64,000 nucleotides of DNA from Nageia nagi (Eukaryota > Pinophyta), in the NCBI GenBank assembly GCA_050084985.1, contig JBITNC010000002.1, forward strand, positions 28,086,001-28,150,000, given 5' to 3'. Numbering within the stretch: position 1 is the first letter of the stretch; each line of letters opens with the position of its first letter. A program made the position numbers and the translations under genes. The notes under the pieces are model-generated. The model was not told where the DNA came from. It did not search any database and worked only from the letters and a program-made list of their open reading frames with translations. Positions 11,733 to 21,553 of this stretch are shown here, one piece after another.

Positions 11733-12232
11733 TGTTAGAATTTGTAATGAAATATTGTGAATACATAAACTCCTTGTAAGTTCAATTAATCACTTACAGG
11801 ATATGTAGATACCTTAAGGGATTAATTGAATTCTTTATTATGTGTGGACTTTGACCTAATCATGGGGTTAGTTGGTAGGTTAAAGTTAGGTCACACATTT
11901 ATTGTAACCCTAACCTAACCCTTGGGTTAAAGGGAGGTTAGGGAGGTGCTCTCAAGCTATAAATAGAGGGCCTCTCCTCTTGTAACACATCTAATTTTTG
12001 GAGTAAGATTAATCTACTAGGTTGTGTAGGAGAGGAAGAGAATTGTAGTAAGAGGTGCATAGATTGAGAATAGAGAACTAGTTGTGGATGTACTCCCAAG
12101 GAGGGAGGAACCACATTATATTGGTGTCATATTGTGTGAATGTGTTAGTAGCTTGTAGATGTTGCATGTTGAATGTGATTGAGCTTTCTATAGTCTTGGA
12201 CCTTGGGAATTAGAGTAGTGCTAATTCTCTCA
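11733..12232 (+). repeat. 5' LTR of inner copia
   Basis: 500 bp, TGTTAGAATT...TTCTCTCA. U3 holds a hairpin at 11784-11827 and a composite palindrome at 11908-11943. The TATA box TATAAATAG is at 11958-11966. The block ACTCCCAAGGAGGGAGGAAC recurs in the outer LTR. Confidence 0.93.
11958..11966 (+). promoter_or_regulatory. LTR TATA box
   Basis: TATAAATAG, mirrored at 20575-20583 in the 3' LTR. It sits 15 bases after the composite palindrome. It is the probable core promoter for the element transcript. Confidence 0.75.
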
Positions 12233-12234
12233 AT

Positions 12235-12246
12235 TGGTATCAGAGC
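12235..12246 (+). other. Copia primer-binding site
   Basis: TGGTATCAGAGC, an exact match to the common initiator tRNA-Met primer site, 2 bases after the LTR end. Confidence 0.92.
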
Positions 12247-12870
12247 TTGGTGTGGAAGCTCTTCTTCTACATCTTGGAGGTTCTTCATCCTTCTCAAATT
12301 TGGAGATCTTAATCCTAATCTTCATTGTGAGGTAAAAGGTTTGCAAAGGTATAACCTTCTATCCTTCTTTAACTAAGTTCATTATGATACTAATTTTTTG
12401 TATGATTATGCTAGCTCAATGTCTTAGCAAAAATAACTTCAAATACCATAATATATTTTTGCTACTCTCTTCTTACTAACAATATTTTATGTTAGTAATC
12501 TATTTTTAATGTACAAAGAAAATGCTTTTTTTTTGAGCAAAAATATATTATGATAGCATCTTATTGAAAATTTTTTTACAATAGTCTTTTGTGAAAAATA
12601 TCAAAAAAAGGGTGCAATTTTGTTCATATGTTATTGTTGAAATAAAAAGTGGAGGACTTTACTTTATGTTGAAATATGTACACAATTTTTACATATAAGG
12701 AAGATTTTGTTAAATTAAAAATTTGGGGGGTCAAATTAATAAGAGAAGGGCCACGTGGAGGTGGCGAATCATCCGGCAGTGGTCTCTTATCGTTGCTGAC
12801 CACCCTTGCTCTGCACGTCGGCTCCTCCTCCTAGACCGCACTACGCCCCCATAGCCTCCTCCATGCACGA

Positions 12871-13064
12871 GCGTTGTTTGACAATGATGCAAACAACATT
12901 TCATGCATTACAATGATTGTTGGATATCCACAAAATGGATACATTGAAGCTGTGCACGTGAATTATTTGCCAAAATGCATGATGCAGACCCTATTTTCTG
13001 GACTGTAATGATCACAGGCGGATGTGTAGGGAAGGCACAGGAATTATTTGACCAAGTGAGCAAT
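12871..13064 (+). pseudogene. PPR protein fragment captured in the copia leader
   Basis: One frame reads ALFDN, then ISCITMIVGYPQNGYIEAV; after a single frameshift near 12975 it continues as DPIFWTVMITGGCVGKAQEL followed by FDQVSN. This is the signature of tandem PPR motifs of plant PLS-type proteins (the common pattern is SWTxMIxGYxQNGYIEEA...LFDxMP). PPR proteins bind organelle RNA. About two motifs remain and both ends are lost, so it cannot work. It lies in the GC-richer block of the leader. Transduction or template switching by the element is the likely origin, but an older insertion into the leader is possible. Confidence 0.7.
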
Positions 13065-13215
13065 GGCCAGCGTCCGAAGCACCGCCAGCCCAGCCTTGCC
13101 CAGTTTTTTCTCCACCTGTAGAGTCCTTGAAATTCTTTCGTTAACATTGGCATCTCGGGCATCCCTAGTGCAAGCGATAACACCCAATCTTCTCTTCTTG
13201 TGGATTTTCTATCAT
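13040..13215 (-). pseudogene. Possible second captured coding fragment
   Basis: The minus strand has an open stretch reading HKKRRLGVIAC, then RDANVNERISRTLQVEKKL, then GKAGLAVLRTLAI. Composition is protein-like and GC-rich, unlike the surrounding leader. I do not recognise the family. It abuts the PPR fragment in the opposite orientation, so two separate pieces of host DNA may be joined here. Confidence 0.3.
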
Positions 13216-14416
13216 GTTTTGCATGTCATTCCAATGGAGTAGCATCCAAAGGTAGCAGACATTACCATGGGATTGTTCAAACAATAGAACCTAGAGCTCT
13301 TCTAGTGTAATCTCGGTACAAATTAGGAGTTCGCCACCAGCACGATCATTTTTTGCCTCCACATCTGCCACCACTTCCAAGATGCGACTGTTAGTTGTAA
13401 AGATTAACTCTGAAACCTCTACACGCATCCAAAAGTCTCATAGAATACAATGAACGAAGGGCATGCCTCTCCACAGCCTCCTCCCTTATGCACGCACCGT
13501 CGTGCACCTTGCTTGGTCGCCCCCGCATGCCAGCCTTCTGCGCAAGCCTCCTCTTCCTCCTTCACCATCACCTCCATTGCTAACCTTGAACTCTCTCCAT
13601 TAGCTATCTTCTAGTGCCTCCATGAAGGTCCTCCTCCTTCCCACGGTCAAGTATGATGGCTGCCAAACATTTGCAAGTCCTCCTTGTCATTTAATGCACT
13701 TAGATGCATTAAGTTTGTTGACCACTTGCAAAAAGACTACTCCCAAAAAGCAACGTGCTCTTCTTGGTAAAAGAAAAAGGAGGGGGTCATTTCTTAAGAA
13801 CAAACATGCATTTATTTTTTGTTTTACCAACTAGATAAGAGATTTTATTTTTTTTTTACCACCTAAGTCTTAAAAACCCAACCAAACCCCTTGAGCATTA
13901 ATTTTTTGACTACTCCAAAAAAAAGCAACGTATGCTTTTCTTGGTAGAAGAAAAAGGGGGGGTCATATTTTTTAACTACAAAGCATTTAATTGTTTCTTG
14001 ACTTAGGAGTATTTTTTTGAATGCTTGAGGTAGGAGAAGCATTCAAATGCATGAAGTAGGGGTATGGGTCTCCTTCTTTTTCCATTTAATTCTTAGAGAC
14101 TTGATAAGTGGTGAATATTTTTAACTTATTTTAAGTAAAACTTAGCTTATTTTTTTAAAAAAATGCTTAAAATATTTTAATATTGCATGTTTAATTTACT
14201 AAGGTGCACATGCAATTTCTAGAATGCTAACCTCTTAGCATTTTTTTTCTAAGCATAGTAATTTAGTCTAAGTATGCTATTTTTTTAAGTAAATAAGGGA
14301 ATTTTTTTTTACTTAAAATGCATACTTATAAGACAAGTCTTAGCATACAAGTTTTTTTTTTTAGGGATAAAACTTTAAGTGAAAAGGGGGGAATTGGTAT
14401 AATTTTTACTTAAATT

Positions 14417-14525
14417 TTATCTAGATCTTGCATGCTAGACTTGTGATGCATGTCTCTTTATCTTGTAAACCTTATCTAGATCTTGCATGCTAGACTTATG
14501 ATGCATGTATCTTTATCTTGTTTGA
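14417..14525. repeat. 55-bp tandem duplication in leader
   Basis: TTATCTAGATCTTGCATGCT recurs at 14417 and 14472, followed in both by AGACTT[G/A]TGATGCATGT. Confidence 0.85.
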
Positions 14526-15409
14526 AGAATAAAACATGCTTAGGACTTAAAATTTTAAGTTAAATAATGCATGATGCATGATTATTACTTAAATTTTTTA
14601 AGTCATGGAATAATGCATGTTATGAATTAAATACTAAGTAGGACTTAGTTTTTTTTTTAATTCATTAAGTGCTTGAATAAATTGAGCAAAATATACAAAA
14701 TGTAAAAAGTCCTTTAGGGGTTAGTACAAAACCCATTGGATTTTTTAAGGTTTTTCAAGCTCGTGTGGATGATGCAACTTTACTTTACTTTATATTTTTG
14801 CACAATTTGCTTTATACTTGCAAAACGCAAATATTGAAAGTAACCCCTAAAATGAACACATCCACACGTATTCTTCCACAACATGACTTGTTTGGGGAGC
14901 CACAAGATGAGGACAGGGCAGACTGGAGCCCTTTTAGTCTGAAGACCTGAGTGGTGGTAAGTCCATCTTAATTGCCCCTAAGACCTCTGTTGGATTGGAC
15001 ATAACTCTATTAGGTGGACAGGCATGCGTGTAGTGATACCACATGTCCGCATGTCCATTCAGGGATTATCCTGATAACCTAGGAGGAAAACTGAAAACCT
15101 TAATCAAGATAATTAAAATGGCCGATCCAAGATACGTCGGATCCTTGGAAAATAGTTGGTACTTCTCCTTGTGAGAGTATATTACTAACCAAGGTGAACT
15201 AGTTGAGGACTGGTAGTACCTGGGCTCCACCTTGCGGGCATCCAGGTGAAGGCCTAATTCTATACAAGAAAACAACCCCAACTTTACTCCTTTACGGATC
15301 ATGGTTTATAAATTTGCACATGTGGGACATGTTTACTTATGTTTGATTTGTATAGATGGAAACTTGTAAAAATTTGCATTCTTATTACATATTTACTTTT
15401 GTACAGACA

Positions 15410-16867
15410 ATGGTTGAAACCTTCATACCCAAGCATATACTCGACGGTTCCAACTTTGGCATATGGGAACCTTGTATGAGAGCTAAGTTACAAGCAAGGA
15501 AGCTGTGGCAGACAGTAAATGAAGATCTGGTCGCTCCTACAGATGAGAAGGCCCTTGAAATCTACAATTCAAAGAATGAGTTAGCAACTTCAATGATCTA
15601 TCGTGTAGTTTCAGATGACATCCTTCTCATGATCTCTTCCTCGACATTAGCAAAAGAAACTTGGGATAGACTAAAGAAAATTTACCTTAGGTCCAAATTT
15701 TCAAGGAGGTTCACCATTCTACAAAAGTTGTTGCAATATTGTCAAGGTGAAGATGAAAGTGCTTCTATCTACTTGAACAAAATCATTGACCTCAGGACAC
15801 AACTGGTTGGTTGTGGGTGCAATTGGATCAATGATGAGTTCATGGTCTTCATCATTCTTCAAATCCTCTCTGCAAAGTTCAGTAACTTTTTCATAGTTAT
15901 GGAGAATAGGCTCAATGATGAAGAAGATGTCATCTCTCTTGACAACCTTTCTAGACTCCTTCTGAAGCATGAGGAAACTTTGAATAAGAAAATGTTGAAC
16001 CTTTCTTCAAAGGATAATAGCATTGCTCTAGGAGCAACCAAAACTCCTTTAAAGAAGACGTTCAAACATTATAAATTCAAAGATAACAAATCCTCATCTA
16101 CCATCAGGAAGCACGGTAACTTCAAGCAAAGGAATGACAAAGCTGGATCAAGCAAACCAACACCGCAGGAAAAGTTTGATGGAAATTGTAACTTTTGTGG
16201 CATCTTTGGGCACAAAGAGTATGATTGTCGTAAAAATAAATTTGCTCAAAAAGGCAAGGGAAATGCAAATGTGAGAAATCTCAATAATAAAAAGAAGAAC
16301 AAACATGCTGCTACTGTTGCCTACTACTCAATGACTCAAACTATTTCAAATGATTGGATTGTTGATTCAGGATGCACTAATCACATGTGTTATGAAAAAG
16401 ATAAGTTTGAAAACTTTCATAAGTATAACAAGGATACAATTGTGATAGGTGATAATACAGTTCTTGATGTTCAAGGAATAGGGAATGTGAAGATTCATGG
16501 AAAGGCTCTTGATAATGTCTTTTTTGTGCCTAAACTAAGGATGAATCTTATCTCCGTGATTCAGATTACAAGGAAAGGATGCTCATTTGAGTTCACCTCA
16601 CACTCCTGGTGTGTTAAGAAAGGAATTGCCACTTTGATGAAAGGATCAGTAAAGAATGACCTTTATATTGTGGATCAAGTACCTTCAAAGATTTGTCTTG
16701 CTGCAAATGTTTGTTCAAAAGGTAATTTTTGGCATCAACGATTAGGGCACCTTAACCATAAGAGTATTCAAGATATGAAAAATCAAGAACTTGTGGAATG
16801 TTTACCTAATATTTCACCCACAATTGGTCTTTGTGAAAGGTGCATTCTAGGAAAGATGAATAGATAA
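15410..16867 (+). pseudogene. Copia Gag, protease and pre-integrase of inner element
   Basis: The start at 15410 (MVETFIPKHILDGSN) is preferred over an in-frame ATG at 15356 because the two other copies begin at the equivalent place (MRDSFASKHILDGSN, MRESFLLKHILDGSN). Order: UBN2-type gag (TWDRLKKIYL, FSRRFTILQKLLQ, LRTQLVGCGCNWINDEF), CCHC knuckle CNFCGIFGHKEYDC, aspartic protease WIVDSGCTNHM, and the pre-integrase H-H-C-C zinc site (WHQRLGHLNHKSI...CERC). These assemble the particle, mature the polyprotein and begin the integrase. The frame ends at 16865 with TAA where CAA is expected (MNR-stop-KF), a single C-to-T change. Confidence 0.9.
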
Positions 16868-17790
16868 AAATTTGAAAAAGATAAGGTAACTCGGGCTACT
16901 CGTCCTCTTCAGCTTGTGCATTCAGATTTGATGGGTCCATTTCAGACTAAGTCTCTAGGGGGAGCTTCTTATGTTCTGACCTTCATTGATGACTTCAGTA
17001 GGATGACATTTGGTTATCTACTTGAGCACAAGGATCAAACTTTTGACCGATTTAAAGACTTCAAGGCTCTTGTTGAAAATCAAACTAATTTTAAGATCAA
17101 GATGCTGAGATCTGATAATGGGGGTGAGTATAATAGCAATGAGTTTAACGATTATTATGTTAAACATGGGATCAAGCAACAATTCATAATCCCTTACACC
17201 CCTCAGCAAAATGGAGTTGCTGAAAGAAAGAATCGCACCATTATGGAAATGGCAAGATGCATGTTGGGTAACCTTCCTAGTTTCTTATGGGGAGAAGCTG
17301 TTCACATTGCTATTCACACCTAAATAGGTGTCCTACTAAAGTAGTTGAAGGAAAAACTCCGTATGAAGCATGGACAGGAAAGAAACCTAACATCTCACAC
17401 TTCAGGGTCTTTGGTTGTGATGCATTTGCCTTCATTACCTCAGAGAAAAGAAAGAAGCTAGATAAACGATTAGAAAAATGCATCTTTGTGGGGTATGATA
17501 ATCAGCATAGAGGTTACAGGCTCTACTCCTCATCCCATAAAATAGTCTTTATTTCTAGGGATGTCAAGTTCAATGAACTTCCTGAGGATACGACTTCTCA
17601 TGCTGAGGTGTCTGATTCAGATGATTCTACGCCTGCACCTAACTGGTTGGATGATCATGTAGGGAAGTCACCACAAGAGCAAAATTCTCCAGCTCAAAGA
17701 ATTACAAGGAGTATGACCTTGAATAAATCTTTATTTACCAAAATTGATAATATGAATGAGCCATCAACATTCAAAGAAGCTTCCAAGTAA
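16868..17790 (+). pseudogene. Copia integrase of inner element
   Basis: Catalytic triad context is visible: HSDLMGPF (first Asp), RSDNGGEYNSNEF (second Asp) and NGVAERKNRTI (Glu). A one-base deletion near 17322 shifts the frame (HIAIHT then LNRCPTKVVEGKTPYEAW), and the C-terminal domain (HFRVFGCDAFAF, KCIFVGYDNQHRGYRLY) continues to 17790. A stop at 17788 and a one-base loss just after it separate integrase from RT. The enzyme would insert cDNA; here it cannot be made whole. Confidence 0.9.
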
Positions 17791-17792
17791 GA

Positions 17793-18470
17793 GTGTTGGA
17801 TGGAGCTATGAAAGTTGAGTATGAGGTGCTCATGAAAAATGAAACTTGGGATTTGGTTCCTTATCCCAATGAGAAAAATGTGATTGGAAAGAAATGGATA
17901 TACAAGGTCAAGTACAATTCTGATGGAGAAGTTGAAAAATACAAAGTAAGGTTAGTGGCCAAAGGATTTGCTCAGAAATATGGTGTTGATTATGAAGAAA
18001 CCTTTGCTCCTGTGGCCAAGATGCCTACTATCAGGATAATCCTTGCTCTTTCTGTAGCTCAAGGTTGGAAAGTTTTCCAACTTGATGTCAAGAGTGCATT
18101 TCTCAATGGTGACTTGGATGTAGAAATCTACATGAATCAACCAGAAGGATTTATTCCAGAAGGAAAAGAGTCTCTTGTGTGCAAACTAAAGAAGTCTTTG
18201 TATGGACTTAAACAAGCACCTAGAGCATGGTACAAGAAAATTTTAGGATTCTTTGCAGATATTGGTTTTTCCAAGTGCTTCTCTGACTCAGATCTCTATG
18301 TACTCAATCAAGGAAAAGACGTGGTCTTAATTCTCCTTTATGTGGATGATCTTCTCATAACAGACAACAATATTAAAATCATCCAAGAGTGCATATCCAA
18401 ACTGAAGGCAACATTTGAAATGACTGATCTAGGTCTATTGCATTACTATCTTGGAATGCAAGTATACTAA
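17793..18470 (+). pseudogene. Copia reverse transcriptase of inner element
   Basis: RVT_2-type RT with ETWDLVPYPNEKNVIGKKW, AKGFAQKYGVDYEETFAPVA, WKVFQLDVKSAFLNGDL (first catalytic Asp), LKKSLYGLKQAPRAWY and LLYVDDLLIT (YVDD catalytic pair). All catalytic positions are intact over 225 residues, but the frame stops at 18468 (MQVY-stop) and is cut off from the upstream domains. Copia order IN-RT-RH is kept. Confidence 0.92.
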
Positions 18471-19303
18471 CACAAAGATTGCACTTATCTTAGTCAATCT
18501 AAGTATATATCAGACATCTTGCAAAAGTTTGGAATGGAGGAGTGTAGATATGCTGCAATACCTATTTCTCTTAGAATCGTTGTATCACTGAGCTCAGATT
18601 CTCAGTTGGTTGATGCTACAGCTTATAGGTAATTGATCGGTAGTCTTATGTATCTGACTATCTCTCATCCTGATATTGCCTTTGCAGTGAATCTGATGGC
18701 ACGATTCAGCAAAAACCATATGTTGAACACCTCAATGTTGTGAAGCAAATCTTGAGGTATGTGGTAGGGACAAAGGATCTTGCTCTTAAGTATTCCAAAG
18801 TGCCCTCGATTGTTCTCTTAGGATTCTCAGATTCTGATTATGGGGGAGATAGAGATGACAGAAAATCAACCTCTACATATGTGTTCAGCATTGGTTCAGG
18901 TGCTATCTCTTAGGCTTCCAAGAAGCAACCTACTGTGACTCTTTCTACCACCGAAGTCGAATATTGAGCCATGTCTGTTACCGCCCAAGAAGCTATTTGG
19001 CTAAGGCATCTTCTGAACGAAATTGGGTATAAGCAAAATGGCCCATCTCTTATTTCTTCAGACCATCAATCGGCTATCTCTTTGGCTAAGAATCCTGTGT
19101 TCCATCAGAGAACCAAACATGTGGAAATCCAAGCCCATTTTATCAGGGAGAAGGTTCTAGATGACATCATACACTTGGAGTATTGTCCATCTACTGAAAA
19201 CTTCGCTGATCTATTCACCAAGCCCCTTCCTGAAGCTCAGTTCAGCAAGCTTAGGGATTCTCTCAGGTTGGTGAAGTTGCCCTCCAGGGGGAGTGAAGTT
19301 TGA
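18471..19303 (+). pseudogene. Copia RNase H region of inner element
   Basis: Continues the RT thumb and RNase H in broken frames: KDCTYLSQSKYISDILQKFG, HPDIAFAVNLMARF, a frameshift near 18712, SDYGGDRDDRKSTS, then an open part 18971-19303 with QEAIWLRHLLNEIGYKQ, SDHQSAISLAKNPVFHQRTK and LADLFTKPLP-like FADLFTKPLPEAQFSKL. The end (KLPSRGSEV) is followed by GGGGGAGTGAAG, a purine tract. RNase H removes template RNA during cDNA synthesis. At least four stops or shifts make it dead. Confidence 0.88.
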
Positions 19304-19362
19304 ACTTTTGTTAGTGATGACAACTTCACCTCTAAGAGGCCTTTTTTGATCGTACATTCTAG

Positions 19363-19880
19363 ACCTCCGTGGTAAGTTTGCTCTGCATGACAAACTTGTT
19401 GTACAATTATTGTTATAGAGTGTTGATTATTTTATACCTTCGTGGTAAGTTTGCTCTATGTGACAAACTTGTTATACATTTTATACCTCCGTGGTGAGTT
19501 TGCTCTGCATGAGAAACTCGTTGTACAATTTTTGAGCATATAATTAATATACCTCCGTGGTAAGTTCGCTCTGCGTGATGAACTTATTGTACATTCTATA
19601 CCTCTGCGGTGAGTTTACTCTGTGTGAGAAACTCGTTGTACAATTTTTATGCTCTGCACCTCCGTGGTAAGTTTGCTCTGCATGATAAACTTGTTGTACA
19701 TTTTATACCTCCGTGGTGAGTTTGCTCTGCGTGAGAAACTCATTGTACAAGTTTTTGAGCATATAATTAATATACCTCCATGGTAAGTTCGCTCTGTGTG
19801 ATGAACTTGTTGTACATTCTATACCTCCGTGGTGAGTTTGCTCTGTGTGAGAAACTCGTTGTACAATTTTTATGCTCTAT
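19363..19880 (+). repeat. Tandem array of nine hairpin units in copia 3' UTR
   Basis: Nine units start with ACCTCCGTGGT (small variants) at 19363, 19436, 19485, 19551, 19600, 19658, 19707, 19774 and 19823. Each holds an inverted repeat around the loop NCTCTGNRTGA: AAGTTTG/CAAACTT, GAGTTT/AAACTC or AAGTTC/GAACTT. Stem changes are compensated, so pairing is kept. Units form a higher-order repeat of about 222-223 bases (units 2-5 repeated as 6-9). Related units lie at 25827-25875 in the outer element and 52960-53200 in the minus element. Position is between the RNase H stop and the PPT, so the array would be in the RNA. Function unknown. Confidence 0.9.
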
Positions 19881-20349
19881 TAATAATCAACACATGTCTA
19901 TATACAACAGGTGACTATGAGTGATGGCTTGGCATCTCTGTGATGACTTATAGTGCACCATTAATCAGTTATTTATAAGATGGCATTATTTGATTCTTTT
20001 ATTTGAATATATGATGCATCTAACTAATTTTGTTCATGAGTTGCTTGTAGCATGCAGGATCTTCTTCAGAAATGTAGGTTACTCACCTTGTGAAAGCAAG
20101 CTCATGGAGACTCACATGTCAACTTAAAGTTGATTGACTACTATGTACAGTGAAACCAGTTGTGGTTAATGATTGTATTGTAAACCATTTTGTCAAATGG
20201 TAATGTAGTGAGTCTCATACTAGTTCTCAAAAAGATTCTCAAATATGTAAATGTTCTCATCTCCACTTGTATCTCTATGGAGGAGAACTCTCTCTTACTC
20301 TCTCTCTTCTCTCTTCTACACTCTATCCCAATATTGCATTAAGGGGGAG
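19881..20349 (+). other. 3' UTR and polypurine tract of inner copia
   Basis: Shared with the outer and minus elements at equivalent places: GATGACTTATAGTGCACCA, AAGCTCATGGAG, GTAAACCATTTTGTCAAATGG (itself a small palindrome), GGAGGAGAACTCTC, then a CT-rich tract and the PPT AAGGGGGAG (20341-20349) directly before the 3' LTR. Conservation across three diverged copies suggests RNA-level constraint or recent common ancestry. Confidence 0.7.
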
Positions 20350-20849
20350 TGTTAAAATTTGTAATGAAATATTGTGAATATCTAAACTCCTTGTAAGTTC
20401 AATTAATCACTTAAAGGATATGTAGATACCTTAAGGGATTAATTGAATTCTTTATTATGTGTGGACTTTGACCTAACCATGGGGTTAGTTGGTAGGTTAA
20501 AGTTAGGTCACACATTTATTGTAACCCTAACCTAACCCTTGGGTTAAAGGGAGGTTAGGGAGGTGCTCTCAAGCTATAAATAGGGGGCCTCTCCTCTTGT
20601 GACACATCTAAGTTTTGGAGTAAGATTACTCTACTAGGTTGTGTAGGAGAGGAAGAGAATTGTAGTAAGAGGTGCATAGATTGAGAATAGAGAACTAGTT
20701 GTGGATGTACTCCCAAGGAGGGAGGAACCACATTATATTGGTGTCATATTGTGTGAATGTGTTATTAGCTTGTAGATGTTGCATGTTGAATGTGATTGAG
20801 CTTTCTATAGTCTTGGACCTTGGGAATTAGAGTAGTGCTAATTCTCTCA
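20350..20849 (+). repeat. 3' LTR of inner copia
   Basis: 500 bp, TGTTAAAATT...TTCTCTCA, same length as the 5' LTR with about 10 substitutions and no indels seen. TATA at 20575-20583; hairpin at 20404-20447. Confidence 0.93.
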
Positions 20850-20854
20850 GATGT

Positions 20855-21553
20855 TGCATGTAGTTTCATTTTTAAAGTACTTTATTTATTTTGCACTTTT
20901 ACTTTATATGCAAATTTGCAAACATTGAAAATGGATTCCCCCAAAAATGAACACATTTATACATTTTTTCTACAACATCACTTGTTTGGGAAGCCATGAG
21001 GTGAAGCTAAGGCAGACTAGAGCCTTTTAATCCGATGATCCAAGTGGTGAAAAGTTTATACTTTTTAATTACCCTTAAGTCCTATGTTGGTATAGATTTA
21101 ACTCCATATAAGTGAATAAGCATGTGTGTAGTGATACCACATGTTCACCTGTCCATTCAGAGATTATCCTGATAACCTACGAGGAAAATTAAAAAATTAA
21201 TCAAGATAATTAATTTGACCAATCTAACATACGTCATAACCTTGGAAAATAGCTAGTACTTCTCCTTGAGAGAGTCTATCACTACCTAAGGGGAACTGGT
21301 TAAGGATTGGTAGGACCTAGGTTCCTTACAAGCATCTGATTGAAGGTCTAGTTTTAGACAAAAAATAAGCCTCAACTTTTTTCTCTCTTTGGTTATACTT
21401 GGTGATGAAGATGTTGGATGTATGATTATTATTCTTGTTAATAATTAAGCATTTGATTTGTTGATTAGTTCAAACATGTATTTATATAATTAATGTTTTT
21501 AAATTCAATATGTATGCTTATATTATTTATCTCTATCATATTATTTTGTAGAA
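20855..21553 (+). other. Outer copia leader, part after the insertion
   Basis: Homologous to 14765-15409 of the inner element (for example AACATCACTTGTTTGG versus AACATGACTTGTTTGG, and TAGTGATACCACATGT in both). It leads directly into gag at 21554. No separate gene. Confidence 0.7.

Larger units (their letters stand above)
12247..15409 (+). other. Leader of inner copia
   Basis: About 3.2 kb between PBS and gag. AT-rich except for a GC-richer block at about 12750-13620, which holds gene fragments. Also contains a 55-bp tandem duplication (14417-14525). The last part (about 14760-15300) is homologous to the outer leader right after the insertion point (20855-21350) and to minus-element sequence at about 56640-57150, so it is ancestral leader. 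Confidence 0.65.
11733..20849 (+). mobile_element. Inner Ty1/copia element, full length, 9.1 kb
   Basis: Two 500-bp LTRs (11733-12232, 20350-20849) with TG/CA ends, PBS 12235-12246, PPT AAGGGGGAG 20341-20349, and a perfect 5-bp target duplication GATGT (11728-11732 and 20850-20854). Gag, protease, integrase, RT and RNase H appear in copia order but with stops and frameshifts. By eye the LTRs differ at about 10 sites (about 2%), so it is younger than the outer copy. It inserted into the leader of a related element, so outer and inner leader sequences can be compared directly. Confidence 0.93.

Noticed and set aside
12908-13183. 91-residue minus-strand frame as a gene
   Set aside because: It overlaps the PPR fragment in the wrong phase; another minus frame and the plus PPR frame explain the coding bias better.
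19363-19880. Regularly spaced repeats resembling a CRISPR array
   Set aside because: Units are contiguous without unique spacers, lie in a plant retrotransposon 3' UTR, and no cas genes are present.
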